Counted from the first letter of the stretch, positions 18,115-27,061 are shown. The stretch: DNA of 64,000 bases from an uncultured Lachnospiraceae bacterium (GCA_910577645.1 CAJTOL010000006.1:62001-126000); one strand, 5' to 3'. The notes: generated by a model from the letters alone, not told the origin. Program-made: numbers and translations.

Positions 18115-20055
18115 ATGATATTATCCTGCAGCAATATCTGCAAAGCTTTTGGCAGTGAAGTTATTTTAGATCAGGTATCTTTTCATATAGAGGATCACGA
18201 AAAGGCGGCGATTGTAGGAATTAACGGGGCCGGTAAGTCTACCCTGTTAAAAATAATCGTAGGGGAGCTGGGAGCAGACGACGGCGTGGTGGCTCTCTCC
18301 CGGGGCAAGACTCTGGGGTATCTGGCTCAGCACCAGGATTTAGACAGCAGCCGCACCATCTATGACGAGGTGTTAGAGGTGAAACGCCCCCTCATCCAGA
18401 TGGAGGAGCGGATCCGCCATTTAGAGGTGGAGATGAAAGATAAATCCGGAGATGAGCTTAACAATATGTTCCGGGAATACAACCGGTTAAGTCATGAGTT
18501 TGAGCGGTTAAACGGCTATGCTTACCAAAGTGAGGTAACAGGGGTGCTAAAAGGCCTGGGATTTTCCCAGGAAGATTTTACTAAAACTATTTCTACCTTG
18601 TCCGGCGGCCAGAAAACCCGGGTGGCCCTGGGCCGCCTTTTATTGGTAAATCCCGATATCCTGCTTCTGGACGAGCCTACCAACCATCTGGATATGGAGA
18701 GTATTGCCTGGCTGGAATCCTATCTCTCCAACTATACCGGAAGCGTGATCATCGTCGCCCATGATCGGTATTTCTTAGACCGGACAGTGAAAAAAATTAT
18801 AGAGCTGGACGGCGGAAGGGCTACGGTCTTTACCGGCAATTACACTGCCTACAGCGAGAAAAAGGCCATGCTGCGCCAGGCCCGGATCAAGGCTTATTTA
18901 AACCAGCAGCAGGAAATCCGCCATCAGGAGGAGGTTATCGCTAAGCTAAAATCCTTTAACCGGGAAAAATCCATTAAGCGGGCGGAAAGCCGTGAAAAAA
19001 TGCTGGCAAAGATTGAAGTTCTGGAAAAGCCTGTGGACATCGACGACGCCATGGATATCCGGCTGGAGCCTCAGGTGGTCAGCGGTAATGATGTAATGAC
19101 CGTAAAAGGACTTTCCAAGTCTTTTGGATCTTTACATCTCTTTTCTCAGGTAGATTTTGAAATTAAGCGTGGGGAACGGGTGGCGGTTATCGGCAACAAC
19201 GGCACCGGCAAAACCACCCTGCTTAAGATTATTAACCAGATGGAGACGGCAGATGCCGGGGAGATCCATCTGGGTTCTAAGGTTCACATTGGTTATTATG
19301 ATCAGGAGCACCAGGTACTTCACATGGAAAAGACCGTATTTGAAGAAATCCAGGATACCTATCCAAACATGACCAATACCCAGGTTCGAAACTGTCTGGC
19401 TTCCTTCCTCTTTACCGGAGACGACGTATTTAAACGGATCGGCGATTTAAGCGGCGGGGAACGCGGCCGGGTATCCCTGGCCAAGCTGATGCTTTCTGAG
19501 TCCAATTTCCTGATCCTGGACGAGCCTACCAACCATCTGGATATTACGTCCAAGGAGATTTTGGAGGATGCCTTAAACCGCTATACCGGCACAGTGTTCT
19601 ACGTGTCCCATGACCGCTACTTTATTAACCGTACTGCCACCCGGATTCTGGAGCTGACAGGGCAAAGCTTTTTAAATTATATTGGAAATTACGACTATTA
19701 TCTGGAGAAAAAAGATGTGATCCAGGGGCTTTTAACAGAGGCTTCCGCAAAAGCTTCTTCCCCGGAAAGCAAAGCTCAGAAGAGTTCCCCGGAAACCAGT
19801 AAAGCCTTGGACTGGAAAGCTCAGAAGGAGGAACAGGCCCGTATCCGCAAACGCCAAAATGATTTAAAACGCACTGAAGAAGAAATCCACAAACTGGAGA
19901 CCCGCAACGGCGAAATTGATGAGCTGTTAACCCGGGAAGATATCTGCCGGGACGTTCCTAAGCTTATGGAGCTTAACAGGGAAAAGGAAGCTTTGGAGGA
20001 AACTTTAACAGGACTTTATGATCTTTGGGAAACACTGGCCGGGGAGGATGAATAA
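18115..20055 (+). CDS. ABC-F family ATPase (ribosome-associated)
   Basis: A 646-residue protein with two ABC domains and no membrane segments. Domain 1: GINGAGKST, LSGGQKTRVALG, ILLLDEPTNHLD. Domain 2: GNNGTGKTT, LSGGERGRVSLA, FLILDEPTNHLD. Between them is a charged linker (about residues 260-310), and the C-terminus is a Lys/Glu-rich coiled coil of the Uup/YdiF type. ABC-F proteins act at the ribosomal E site; some protect against antibiotics. The C-terminal coiled coil and the short leader suggest a housekeeping member. Of two adjacent ATGs (18112, 18115), the second is better spaced from AGGAGG. It is followed after two bases by a small membrane-protein gene. Confidence 0.88.
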   Translation: MILSCSNICKAFGSEVILDQVSFHIEDHEKAAIVGINGAGKSTLLKIIVGELGADDGVVALSRGKTLGYLAQHQDLDSSRTIYDEVLEVKRPLIQMEERIRHLEVEMKDKSGDELNNMFREYNRLSHEFERLNGYAYQSEVTGVLKGLGFSQEDFTKTISTLSGGQKTRVALGRLLLVNPDILLLDEPTNHLDMESIAWLESYLSNYTGSVIIVAHDRYFLDRTVKKIIELDGGRATVFTGNYTAYSEKKAMLRQARIKAYLNQQQEIRHQEEVIAKLKSFNREKSIKRAESREKMLAKIEVLEKPVDIDDAMDIRLEPQVVSGNDVMTVKGLSKSFGSLHLFSQVDFEIKRGERVAVIGNNGTGKTTLLKIINQMETADAGEIHLGSKVHIGYYDQEHQVLHMEKTVFEEIQDTYPNMTNTQVRNCLASFLFTGDDVFKRIGDLSGGERGRVSLAKLMLSESNFLILDEPTNHLDITSKEILEDALNRYTGTVFYVSHDRYFINRTATRILELTGQSFLNYIGNYDYYLEKKDVIQGLLTEASAKASSPESKAQKSSPETSKALDWKAQKEEQARIRKRQNDLKRTEEEIHKLETRNGEIDELLTREDICRDVPKLMELNREKEALEETLTGLYDLWETLAGEDE

Positions 20056-20057
20056 CC

Positions 20058-20258
20058 ATGAAATATACCAAGCTGCAGCGCCGTCTGGCACTGGGAGGAG
20101 CTGTATTATTAGTGCTTTTATATCTGTCCACCCTGGTCTTTGCCCTGATCGATCATCCCCTGACGCCCAATTTTTTAATGGCATCTGTCTTTTTAACTGT
20201 GGCAGTGCCGGTGAGCATTTATGGGTTTATTTTGATTACCAGAATGATGAAAAAATAG
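20058..20258 (+). CDS. Small two-helix membrane protein
   Basis: A 66-residue protein with hydrophobic segments at about residues 12-31 and 38-60 and basic ends (MKYTKLQRR and RMMKK). It starts two bases after the ABC-F stop, so it is translationally coupled to it. The function is not known. Its length, clean hydrophobicity pattern and tight coupling support a real gene. Confidence 0.65.
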   Translation: MKYTKLQRRLALGGAVLLVLLYLSTLVFALIDHPLTPNFLMASVFLTVAVPVSIYGFILITRMMKK

Positions 20259-20609
20259 TCACGGGCGGGGTATCCTCTTCTCCTCCCGGTACAGCTCGAT
20301 TCCCTCTGCTCCCACCCGGATTCCCCAGTTGGTTTCTGCCCCTTTTATCGTCCACTCCCTGCCTTCCCTGGTTTCAGAAATTACCTGAATTCCCAGAGTC
20401 TCAAAAATCAGCCCGGGATTGCGGATTATAATCCCTGCGCCGTAGATAAGCTCTGCTGCCAAGGCCACTGCCAAAACAAGCCGGGTTATTTGGGCTTTCC
20501 CGTCTGGCCTGAAAGCCTTTTTCAAATACCGGCGGCGCCATCTGGATTTAACGGTTTTCTGAAAATATCTTTTTAACTGCCAGACGCCGTGTAGTTCCAT
20601 TGATCCCAT
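20259..20609 (-). CDS. Uncharacterised single-helix membrane protein
   Basis: A 116-residue protein with a very basic N-terminal part (KSRWRRRYLKKAFR), one hydrophobic segment (about residues 42-60) and a C-terminal domain with beta-strand character (TNWGIRVGAEGIELYREEKR). AGGAG lies 7 nt before the ATG. Its stop abuts, in the opposite direction, the stop of the preceding gene. I do not recognise the family. Confidence 0.6.
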   Translation of the reverse strand: MGSMELHGVWQLKRYFQKTVKSRWRRRYLKKAFRPDGKAQITRLVLAVALAAELIYGAGIIIRNPGLIFETLGIQVISETREGREWTIKGAETNWGIRVGAEGIELYREEKRIPRP

Positions 20610-20677
20610 TTTATTTCTCCTAATATATGATAAATCGGCACGCGACGCAGGGCGTCTCCTGCCATATCTTCGGAAGC

Positions 20678-20734
20678 AAAAAAGTGAAGCATTGCATACA
20701 GCGGATTTCCCGCTTTGCAGGGCTTCACTTTTTT
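20678..20734 (-). terminator. Terminator after the lipoprotein gene
   Basis: AAAAAAGTGAAGC (20678-20690) pairs perfectly with GCTTCACTTTTTT (20722-20734), with an inner GCGG/CCGC stem. On the minus strand it begins 8 nt after the lipoprotein stop. Confidence 0.8.
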
Positions 20735-20741
20735 GTCCACT

Positions 20742-21125
20742 CTATCTGTCTCCGGATCCTGCGGAAGAGGCAACCGTGCCATCCATAGCCTTTTCCACAT
20801 TATGGATACCGTCCTCAATTTCATCTCCCACATCATCCAGCAGGCCATCTATCACTCCTGTAGATTCTACCGAGGTATCGGAACCGGCAGAAGTACCGGA
20901 ACTATTGGTTTTTCCCGCAGCACCGGAAGTGCCGGTTGTGCTCTCATCCATATTCGTGCTGTTGGTATCCCGTTCCGTTTCCTGGTAGCTTGCAGACTGG
21001 CTGGCCGGTTGGCTTCCATTTGATGTAGTTCCCGTGGTACCGTTATCTCTGCCGCCGCAGGCGGTTAGTCCAAAAATGACAAGGGCAGTAAGAACTGCCG
21101 CAGATCCATATCTGATTTTCTTCAT
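20742..21125 (-). CDS. Small Ser/Thr/Gly-rich lipoprotein
   Basis: A 127-residue predicted lipoprotein. The signal peptide ends in GLTAC (Cys23). About 70 residues of low-complexity Ser/Thr/Gly/Asn follow, then an acidic segment (GLLDDVGDEIEDGIHNVEKAM). AAAGGAG is 11 nt before the ATG. It is a monocistronic unit closed by its own terminator. The function is unknown; the low-complexity part suggests a cell-wall-spanning tether. Confidence 0.75.
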   Translation of the reverse strand: MKKIRYGSAAVLTALVIFGLTACGGRDNGTTGTTSNGSQPASQSASYQETERDTNSTNMDESTTGTSGAAGKTNSSGTSAGSDTSVESTGVIDGLLDDVGDEIEDGIHNVEKAMDGTVASSAGSGDR

Positions 21126-21213
21126 AATTGCATATTCTCCTTTCGCTTTCTGCCCTTAGTATGCGCTGCGGGAGATTCAATCATGTTGGAAATCTCTGGA
21201 ATTTTTTAAATTT

Positions 21214-21969
21214 TCAGCCAATAACGTGGCTCATATCATAGATCCCCGGGCCTTTTCCTGCCAGGAATTTCGCAGCAGACACAGCCCCTTTTGCAAAAAT
21301 AGCCTTAGAATAAGCGGTATGGGAAAAGGTTACCACCTCATCCTTTCCGGCAAAGATTACGTCATGCTCTCCTACAATGGAACCGCCCCGCACTGCCGAG
21401 ATCCCAATCTCTTTAGCATCCCTCTTTTCGTTGGTCCGGCTGCGATCAAATACGTTGTAATAAGCCTGCTCCATGGCATTATTTAAAGACTCTGCCAAAG
21501 CCAGGGCCGTACCGCTGGGAGCGTCCTTTTTCTGGTTGTGATGCTTTTCCACAATCTCCATGTCAAAACCGGAAGCCGCCAGCACCCTGGCAGCCTGGGC
21601 CACCAGCTTTAACAGCAGATTGACTCCCAGGGACATATTGGCAGAGCGTAAAACCGCCGCAGACCTGGAAACCGCCTTGGCTTTCTCCACCTGTTCCTCT
21701 GTAAGGCCGGTGGTGCATAAAACCACCGGGATCTGATTGGCTTCACAATAATCCAGCAGAGGATCCACTGCTCCGGGGGCAGAAAAATCTACGATAACGT
21801 CCCCTTTCTCTGTACACTGGTCTAAAGATGGAAACACCGGGTAAGGACATTGGATATCTGTGTTTTTATCGATTCCTGCCACGATGGTAATGTCCGGATC
21901 CTCCGCCGCAATAGAGGTGATGACCCGGCCCATGGCTCCGCCGCAGCCGTGCATTATCATTCTAATCAT
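21214..21969 (-). CDS. dapB: 4-hydroxy-tetrahydrodipicolinate reductase
   Basis: A 251-residue enzyme that reduces the DapA product with NAD(P)H in the diaminopimelate/lysine pathway, supplying cell-wall DAP and, via dipicolinate, spores. N-terminal nucleotide-binding loop MIRMIMHGCGGAMGRVI; catalytic block EKHHNQKKDAPSGTAL around residues 140-155. The ATG overlaps the dapA stop in an ATGA, so translation is coupled. Confidence 0.97.
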   Translation of the reverse strand: MIRMIMHGCGGAMGRVITSIAAEDPDITIVAGIDKNTDIQCPYPVFPSLDQCTEKGDVIVDFSAPGAVDPLLDYCEANQIPVVLCTTGLTEEQVEKAKAVSRSAAVLRSANMSLGVNLLLKLVAQAARVLAASGFDMEIVEKHHNQKKDAPSGTALALAESLNNAMEQAYYNVFDRSRTNEKRDAKEIGISAVRGGSIVGEHDVIFAGKDEVVTFSHTAYSKAIFAKGAVSAAKFLAGKGPGIYDMSHVIG

Positions 21970-22850
21970 AACAGGCCGTACTCCTCCATGGCTTTTTTAA
22001 GCTTTGCCTGATTCGCCTCCTCCATCTCGGTTAAAGGAAGGCGTAAAGGCCCTGCCCCCATGCCCATCATATTTAAGGCAGCTTTTACCGGGATAGGATT
22101 TACCTCCCGGAACAGCTCCGTAATTAACGGGATAGCCTTAAGCTGCATCTTTGCGCTCTTTTTTACGTCCCCTTCCAGATAAGAGGCGCAGATCTCATGA
22201 GTCTGGCGGGGAGCAATATTGGAGAGAACAGAAATAACCCCTTTTCCGCCCAGGGACATTAGGGGAACAATCTGATCGTCATTTCCCGAGTAAAGGTCTA
22301 CACAGCCCTCTGCCAGGCTCATCAGTGTGGAGATGGCGGAAAAGTTCCCGCTGGCCTCCTTAACCCCTACAATATTTTCCACATTTTTACACAGGGTTAC
22401 AATGGTTTCCGGCTGGATGTTGACGCCGGTTCTGCCGGGAATATTGTACAGCAGTACCGGAATGGCAACCGAATTGGCAATGGCAGTAAAATGTGCAATC
22501 AGCCCCTTCTGGGTAGCCTTGTTATAATAGGGGGAAACCACTAACAAGCCGTCCGCCCCTGCCTTCTCTGCCTCCTGAGACAGGTAAATAGCAGTCTCTG
22601 TCCAGTTGGATCCGCTGCCTGCAATAACAGGAATCCGCTTGTTTACCACCTGGCAGACAAACCGGATGGTTTCAATATGCTCTTCGTGGGTCATGGCAGA
22701 AGCCTCGCCGGTGGTGCCGCAGACGATAATCGCATCGGTTCCCCCTTCAATCTGAAACTCTACCAGCTCCTTCAGCTTATCAAAGTCAATGGCCCCGTCT
22801 GCTTTCATGGGGGTTGCCAGCGCTACGCCTGCGCCTTCAAAAATTGCCAT
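21966..22850 (-). CDS. dapA: 4-hydroxy-tetrahydrodipicolinate synthase
   Basis: A 294-residue class I aldolase-like enzyme that condenses pyruvate with aspartate semialdehyde. CGTTGEASAM holds the Thr-Thr pair, YNIPGRTG the catalytic Tyr, and Lys164 in VGVKEASGNF forms the Schiff base. GGAGG lies 8 nt before the ATG. It is the first gene of a dapA-dapB operon with a strong promoter and a terminator-like hairpin in its short leader. Confidence 0.97.
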   Translation of the reverse strand: MAIFEGAGVALATPMKADGAIDFDKLKELVEFQIEGGTDAIIVCGTTGEASAMTHEEHIETIRFVCQVVNKRIPVIAGSGSNWTETAIYLSQEAEKAGADGLLVVSPYYNKATQKGLIAHFTAIANSVAIPVLLYNIPGRTGVNIQPETIVTLCKNVENIVGVKEASGNFSAISTLMSLAEGCVDLYSGNDDQIVPLMSLGGKGVISVLSNIAPRQTHEICASYLEGDVKKSAKMQLKAIPLITELFREVNPIPVKAALNMMGMGAGPLRLPLTEMEEANQAKLKKAMEEYGLL

Positions 22851-22867
22851 TTTATTATCCTCCTTCT

Positions 22868-22898
22868 AAAAAAGGGGCCAAACCAGCGGTCAGCCCCT
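22868..22898 (-). terminator. Terminator-like hairpin in the dapA leader
   Basis: On the minus strand AGGGGC, a 14-nt loop, GCCCCT and a run of six T lie between the promoter and the GGAGG site of dapA. It has the form of an intrinsic terminator inside a leader of about 65 nt, so it may attenuate dapAB. Confidence 0.65.
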
Positions 22899-22921
22899 AC
22901 TCTTTTCATTTCCTTGCAAAT

Positions 22922-22950
22922 ATACTAACATCATTGGGAATTCTTGTCAA
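22922..22950 (-). promoter_or_regulatory. Promoter of dapA-dapB
   Basis: Perfect -35 TTGACA (22950-22945), 17-bp spacer, TAGTAT (22927-22922). The transcript would start near 22915. Confidence 0.7.
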
Positions 22951-22996
22951 TGGGAAGAACTGTTACTTACCGGTTTTGTTTCATACTTTGACATGA

Positions 22997-23027
22997 CAAA
23001 GGGGCTCTCCTTATGAACAGCCCCTCT
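22997..23027 (-). terminator. Terminator after the CobO-like gene
   Basis: On the minus strand AGGGGCT pairs with AGCCCCT around a 12-nt loop and is followed by a short T run. The stem sequence resembles the dapA leader hairpin about 100 bp downstream. Confidence 0.6.
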
Positions 23028-23035
23028 GACATTGC

Positions 23036-23524
23036 TTATTTTAGATTTTCCAACCGGATCACGGAATCCGCCTCTTCCTTCAGCTCTTCCGGAAGCACGG
23101 TTCCGGTAATCACCAGTCCCATGGTCTCTTCCCGAACAGAAAGGATCTTTCTGATTTCCTCAAGAGGCACTATTTTCTGATCCACCAGGCCTAAAACCCC
23201 ATCCAGAATTAAGATGTCACACTCCCCTGTTGCCATAACCTTTTTTGCAAAATTCAAACCATTCTGGATATTCATAAGTTCTCTGTTTTTTGCCTCTTCA
23301 CTGAGCCTGGCAAAGGACTCCGACGACTTCTCAAAGCGGAAAACCTGAAACTCTGGCTCCAACCGGTTATACACCGCCATCTGATCCTCATCCAGATCCC
23401 CCTGAAGGAATTGAATCAATACCGCAGTCTTTCCTTTGGTTACTGCGCTCAGGCCTTTCCCCAATGCCAAAGCAGTCTTTCCTTTGCCGGGTCCGTAGAT
23501 GATTTGCATGTATCCTTTTTGCAT
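23036..23524 (-). CDS. CobO/BtuR-like corrinoid adenosyltransferase homologue
   Basis: A 162-residue P-loop protein. The Walker A is GPGKGKTALALG, matching the GxGKGKTT of CobO/CobA enzymes that adenosylate corrinoids with ATP. The Walker B-like strand is DILILDGVLGLVD, where functional CobO proteins have LDE; the acidic residue is replaced by Gly. The overall size is a little short. It may be a divergent adenosyltransferase or a relative with another role. GAGGTGA before the ATG supports the start. No other cobalamin genes are nearby. Confidence 0.7.
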   Translation of the reverse strand: MQKGYMQIIYGPGKGKTALALGKGLSAVTKGKTAVLIQFLQGDLDEDQMAVYNRLEPEFQVFRFEKSSESFARLSEEAKNRELMNIQNGLNFAKKVMATGECDILILDGVLGLVDQKIVPLEEIRKILSVREETMGLVITGTVLPEELKEEADSVIRLENLK

Positions 23525-23630
23525 CTTCTGTCACCTCGTATCTCTCATGGTTTCCCTAAACGGCCGTTACGAATTATGGAAGTCTTGCCTAATAATAGCA
23601 TAAATTACTTATAATTGCAATATCCTGCCC

Positions 23631-24257
23631 TTATTCCCCGCACTCTAACTTACTGATCGATACCTCATAGGCCACCCGTTTCTCACATTGGGTATCGTTA
23701 ATTTTTTTAGTGTATTCCCTGCTTTGAACCCGTCCCCAGACCTGGACTCTCACTCCCACTTCAAAGCCGGAAGCGTATCTGGCATTTCGTCCCCAGGCAA
23801 TACAGGGTATGTAATCAGACTTCCCATAAGGGCGGTTTACCGCCAGCAAAAGGTCTGCAATCTCTCTTCCTAAGGGGGTCTTTCGGTAAACCGGAAGCTT
23901 GCAGATATATCCGTCTAAAAAGATTTGATTGGTCTTGGTATAATCGGTAAATTCCTCCATAAAATGAATTTCCCGAACAAAGATGGACAGAACTAAACGG
24001 TTTTTTATTCCTTCGTGCCGGTTATAAGAACGGAACTGTCCTGTGGCTTCTACCGTACAGCCCCGATAATCCTTCTCTACATCCAGCAGGCGCTCAGAAA
24101 TCATAAGCGGGATGACATCGGCCTGTTCGCTAAGCCGGTTAACAGACAAGTCTACCATATAAAAGCCTTCTCCAAACACCTCATGGCTAAAGGTAAACCC
24201 GGATATAATCGTCCCGATAACGCTGACCTTGTTGTTTTCAATTACTTTTTCTGACAT
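23631..24257 (-). CDS. Single-stranded DNA-binding protein, two OB-fold type
   Basis: A 208-residue protein with two successive OB-fold-like halves. The second half (from FLDGYICKLPVYRKTPLG) carries the clearest SSB motifs: LLAVNRPYGKSDYIPCIAWG and VQVWGRVQSREY. It differs from the canonical Ssb in length and lacks the acidic DDDIPF tail, so it is probably an accessory SSB of the clostridial type. TTCTCCTC upstream on the plus strand gives GAGGAG before the ATG. Confidence 0.8.
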   Translation of the reverse strand: MSEKVIENNKVSVIGTIISGFTFSHEVFGEGFYMVDLSVNRLSEQADVIPLMISERLLDVEKDYRGCTVEATGQFRSYNRHEGIKNRLVLSIFVREIHFMEEFTDYTKTNQIFLDGYICKLPVYRKTPLGREIADLLLAVNRPYGKSDYIPCIAWGRNARYASGFEVGVRVQVWGRVQSREYTKKINDTQCEKRVAYEVSISKLECGE

Positions 24258-24342
24258 AGTATTTCTCCTCTTCTATCCCATAATATTGGCTTGTAGCTCA
24301 TAGTAAATTTATGTGGAAAAGAACGGATTTATGAAAGAATAA

Positions 24343-24381
24343 AAAAAGAATCCTGAAGAACTTCTCGACAGGATTCTTTTT
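24343..24381 (-). terminator. Terminator after typA
   Basis: AAAAAGAATCCTG (24343-24355) pairs perfectly with CAGGATTCTTTTT (24369-24381); T run on both sides. It lies about 70 bp past the typA stop. Confidence 0.85.
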
Positions 24382-24452
24382 CTCTGGTGATATTTTGGTG
24401 ATTTCTCTTCTATTCCGACAAGAGACTCCACAAAACGCCTGTTTTAAAACAA

Positions 24453-26282
24453 TTATTTTTTGAAGGAGGCTCTCTTTCTCAGGGTGGGATCCAGAATTTT
24501 TTTGCGGATTCGAAGGCTCTTTGGAGTGATCTCCAAAAGTTCATCGGTATCAATAAATTCCAGACACTGCTCCAAACTCATGATCTTTGGAGGTGTCAGG
24601 CGCAAAGCTTCATCTGCGCTGGAGGAACGGGTGTTGGTCAGCTTCTTGGTCTTACATACATTAATCTCAATATCCTCTGCCTTGGGATTCTGTCCCACAA
24701 CCATACCGGAATATACCTTTTCTCCCGGCCCGATAAAAAGGATTCCGCGCTCCTGGGCATTGTAAAGGCCGTAGGTAATGGCCTCCCCTGCCTCAAAGGC
24801 AATCAGGGAACCGGTAGGACGATAGGTTAAATCCCCCTTGTAGGGACCGTAGCCGTCAAAAGTGGTATTTAAAATACCATTTCCCTTGGTATCGGTCATA
24901 AACTCCCCTCTGTATCCGATAAGGCCTCTGGAAGGGATGGAAAATTCCAGCCTAGTGTACCCGCCGGATACAGGGCTCATGCCCTGAAGCTCCCCTTTTC
25001 TGGAGGTCAGTTTCTGGATAACCGCGCCGGTAAATTCCTCGGGAACATCTACATAGGCAATCTCTAAAGGCTCCTGTTTCTGGCCTCTCTCATTGTATTT
25101 ATAGATAACCTCCGCCTTGCTCACCGCAAACTCAAAGTTTTCCCGGCGCATGTTCTCAATGAGGACAGACAGGTGAAGCTCTCCTCTTCCGGACACCTTA
25201 AAGCAGTCGGCAGAATCCGTTTCCTCCACCCGAAGGCTGACATCGGTATTTAGCTCCCGAAACAGCCGATCCCTGATATGGCGGGAAGTAATGTATTTGC
25301 CTTCCTGTCCTGCCAGCGGACTGTCGTTTACCATAAAATACATGGAAATGGTAGGCTCGGAGATTTTCTGGAAGGGAATGGGATCCGGATTGTCCACAGC
25401 GCAGATGGTGTCGCCGATGTGGATCTCCGGAATACCGGAAATGGCCACAATGGAGCCGATGCAGGCCTCCTTTACTTCCACACGGTTTAAACCGTCAAAT
25501 TCGTAGAGTTTTCCGATCTTGATTTTTTTAAATTTATCCGGGTCGTGATGGTTTACCAGAACACATTCCTGGTTGACCTTAAGGATGCCGTTGTCTACCT
25601 TGCCTACGCCGATACGGCCTACGTATTCGTTGTAGTCAATGGTGCTGATTAAAGTCTGAACCGGCGCCTCCGGATCTCCCTCCGGAGCCGGGATATAGTT
25701 GATAATAGTCTCGAAAAGCGGGGTCATGTCCACATTTTCGTCATCCAGCTCTTTCTTTGCATATCCGTCCCTTGCAGATGCAAAGATAAAGGGACATTCC
25801 AGCTGCTCGTCGGAAGCGTCCAGATCCATAAACAGCTCTAAAATCTCGTCAATTACTTCATTGGGGCGCGCCTCAGGGCGGTCAATCTTATTAATGCAGA
25901 CGATCACATATAAATCCAGCTCCAGAGCCTTTTTTAATACAAACTTGGTCTGGGGCATGGCTCCCTCGTAAGCATCCACCACCAGGATCACGCCGTTTAC
26001 CATCTTAAGAACGCGCTCCACCTCGCCGCCGAAATCCGCATGGCCGGGAGTATCAATAATATTGATCTTGGTTCCCTTATAGGTAACCGCAGTGTTCTTG
26101 GAAAGGATGGTGATGCCTCTCTCCCGCTCAATGTCATTGGAGTCCATGACACGCTCCGCCACCTCCTGATTTTCTCTGAAAATGCCGCTCTGCTTTAGCA
26201 GATTATCTACCAGGGTGGTTTTGCCGTGGTCTACATGAGCGATAATCGCAATATTTCTTACGTCTTCTCTCTTGATCTTCAT
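24453..26282 (-). CDS. typA: Translational GTPase TypA/BipA
   Basis: A 609-residue ribosome-binding GTPase. Switch and P-loop motifs are HVDHGKTTLVD (G1), DTPGHADFGGEVER (G3) and NKIDRPEARP (G4). The later domains resemble EF-G (domains II, III, V) and the protein ends in the TypA-specific basic C-terminus (KSLRIRKKILDPTLRKR). The length is normal for the family. It acts in ribosome assembly and stress adaptation. AAGGAAG precedes the ATG, and it has its own promoter and terminator. Confidence 0.97.
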   Translation of the reverse strand: MKIKREDVRNIAIIAHVDHGKTTLVDNLLKQSGIFRENQEVAERVMDSNDIERERGITILSKNTAVTYKGTKINIIDTPGHADFGGEVERVLKMVNGVILVVDAYEGAMPQTKFVLKKALELDLYVIVCINKIDRPEARPNEVIDEILELFMDLDASDEQLECPFIFASARDGYAKKELDDENVDMTPLFETIINYIPAPEGDPEAPVQTLISTIDYNEYVGRIGVGKVDNGILKVNQECVLVNHHDPDKFKKIKIGKLYEFDGLNRVEVKEACIGSIVAISGIPEIHIGDTICAVDNPDPIPFQKISEPTISMYFMVNDSPLAGQEGKYITSRHIRDRLFRELNTDVSLRVEETDSADCFKVSGRGELHLSVLIENMRRENFEFAVSKAEVIYKYNERGQKQEPLEIAYVDVPEEFTGAVIQKLTSRKGELQGMSPVSGGYTRLEFSIPSRGLIGYRGEFMTDTKGNGILNTTFDGYGPYKGDLTYRPTGSLIAFEAGEAITYGLYNAQERGILFIGPGEKVYSGMVVGQNPKAEDIEINVCKTKKLTNTRSSSADEALRLTPPKIMSLEQCLEFIDTDELLEITPKSLRIRKKILDPTLRKRASFKK

Positions 26283-26325
26283 AAATTACTTCCTTAATAT
26301 ATACTGTTTTCTGTCACGGTTACCT

Positions 26326-26354
26326 AGTATAGCACCCGATTTTGCGGATTGCAA
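26326..26354 (-). promoter_or_regulatory. Promoter of typA
   Basis: TTGCAA (26354-26349), 17-bp spacer, TATACT (26331-26326) with TG one base upstream, an extended -10. It has the same hexamers as the ABC-F promoter. Confidence 0.7.
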
Positions 26355-26371
26355 GGTATTTTATACATGTT

Positions 26372-27061
26372 TTAAGGAATTTCCTCAAAAAGAATCACTT
26401 CTTTTTCCAAAGTGCCATAGTAAAGACGGCACAGGGTGGTAACAGCTGCTTTGCCGTTTGTCCCTTCTGTCAGAGCTGTCTGAAAGTTTTTTGTATCCCC
26501 TTCCGGCACTAAAAAGATCAGTTCCACGTTGTCTGTGTATTGGGTATCCAAAGTGGTAACCCCGGCCTGAGCGGCAATGTACTGGATCTTTCCCAGACCA
26601 TTGTAATCGGTTTGTACCAGAAGCTTTCGGGCCAGCTTTTTTTCTACTATCACGCTTCCCTCAAGACCTTTTTTAGCGGCTCCGGAATAGGCCCTTACCA
26701 GGCCGCCGGTGCCTAAAAGCACACCGCCGAAATATCGGGTTACTACCAGACAGATGTTGGTGACCCCGGCTCCCTCCAGCACGTCCAGCATAGGCTTTCC
26801 CGCTGTCTGGCTTGGCTCTCCGTCGTCACTGCATCTCTTTTTTTCTCCCCGTTCTCCTAATATATAGGCCCAGCAGTTGTGTCTGGCATCCCAGTATTTT
26901 TTCCGCATTTCTTCTACAAAGGAAAGGGCCTCTTCTTCGGTTTCCACCGGCCTGGTGTTGGCAATGAAACGGGACTTTTTCTCTGTCAGCTCTCCGGTTC
27001 CTTCTTTGTATAAAATTAAATAGGACTCTGTCCTTGTCTTTTCTTTATGATCCTCCCCCAT
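26372..27061 (-). CDS. YigZ/IMPACT family protein
   Basis: A 229-residue protein of the YigZ (UPF0029/IMPACT) family, implicated in translation-related control but without an agreed reaction. The N-terminal domain has the family block KKSRFIA, WDARHNCWAY and CSDDGEPSQTAGKPML, then VTRYFGGVLLGTGGLVRAY. The C-terminal domain is the ferredoxin-like DUF1949 part. GGAGGAA before the ATG is convincing. It diverges from the penicillin-binding protein gene. Confidence 0.93.
   Translation of the reverse strand: MGEDHKEKTRTESYLILYKEGTGELTEKKSRFIANTRPVETEEEALSFVEEMRKKYWDARHNCWAYILGERGEKKRCSDDGEPSQTAGKPMLDVLEGAGVTNICLVVTRYFGGVLLGTGGLVRAYSGAAKKGLEGSVIVEKKLARKLLVQTDYNGLGKIQYIAAQAGVTTLDTQYTDNVELIFLVPEGDTKNFQTALTEGTNGKAAVTTLCRLYYGTLEKEVILFEEIP

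Noticed and set aside
22851..23030. Lysine riboswitch or T-box upstream of dapA
   Set aside because: The leader from the promoter is about 65 nt. The AGGGGCTGACCGCTGG stretch recalls a T-box core but lacks TGGNACC and the specifier stem.
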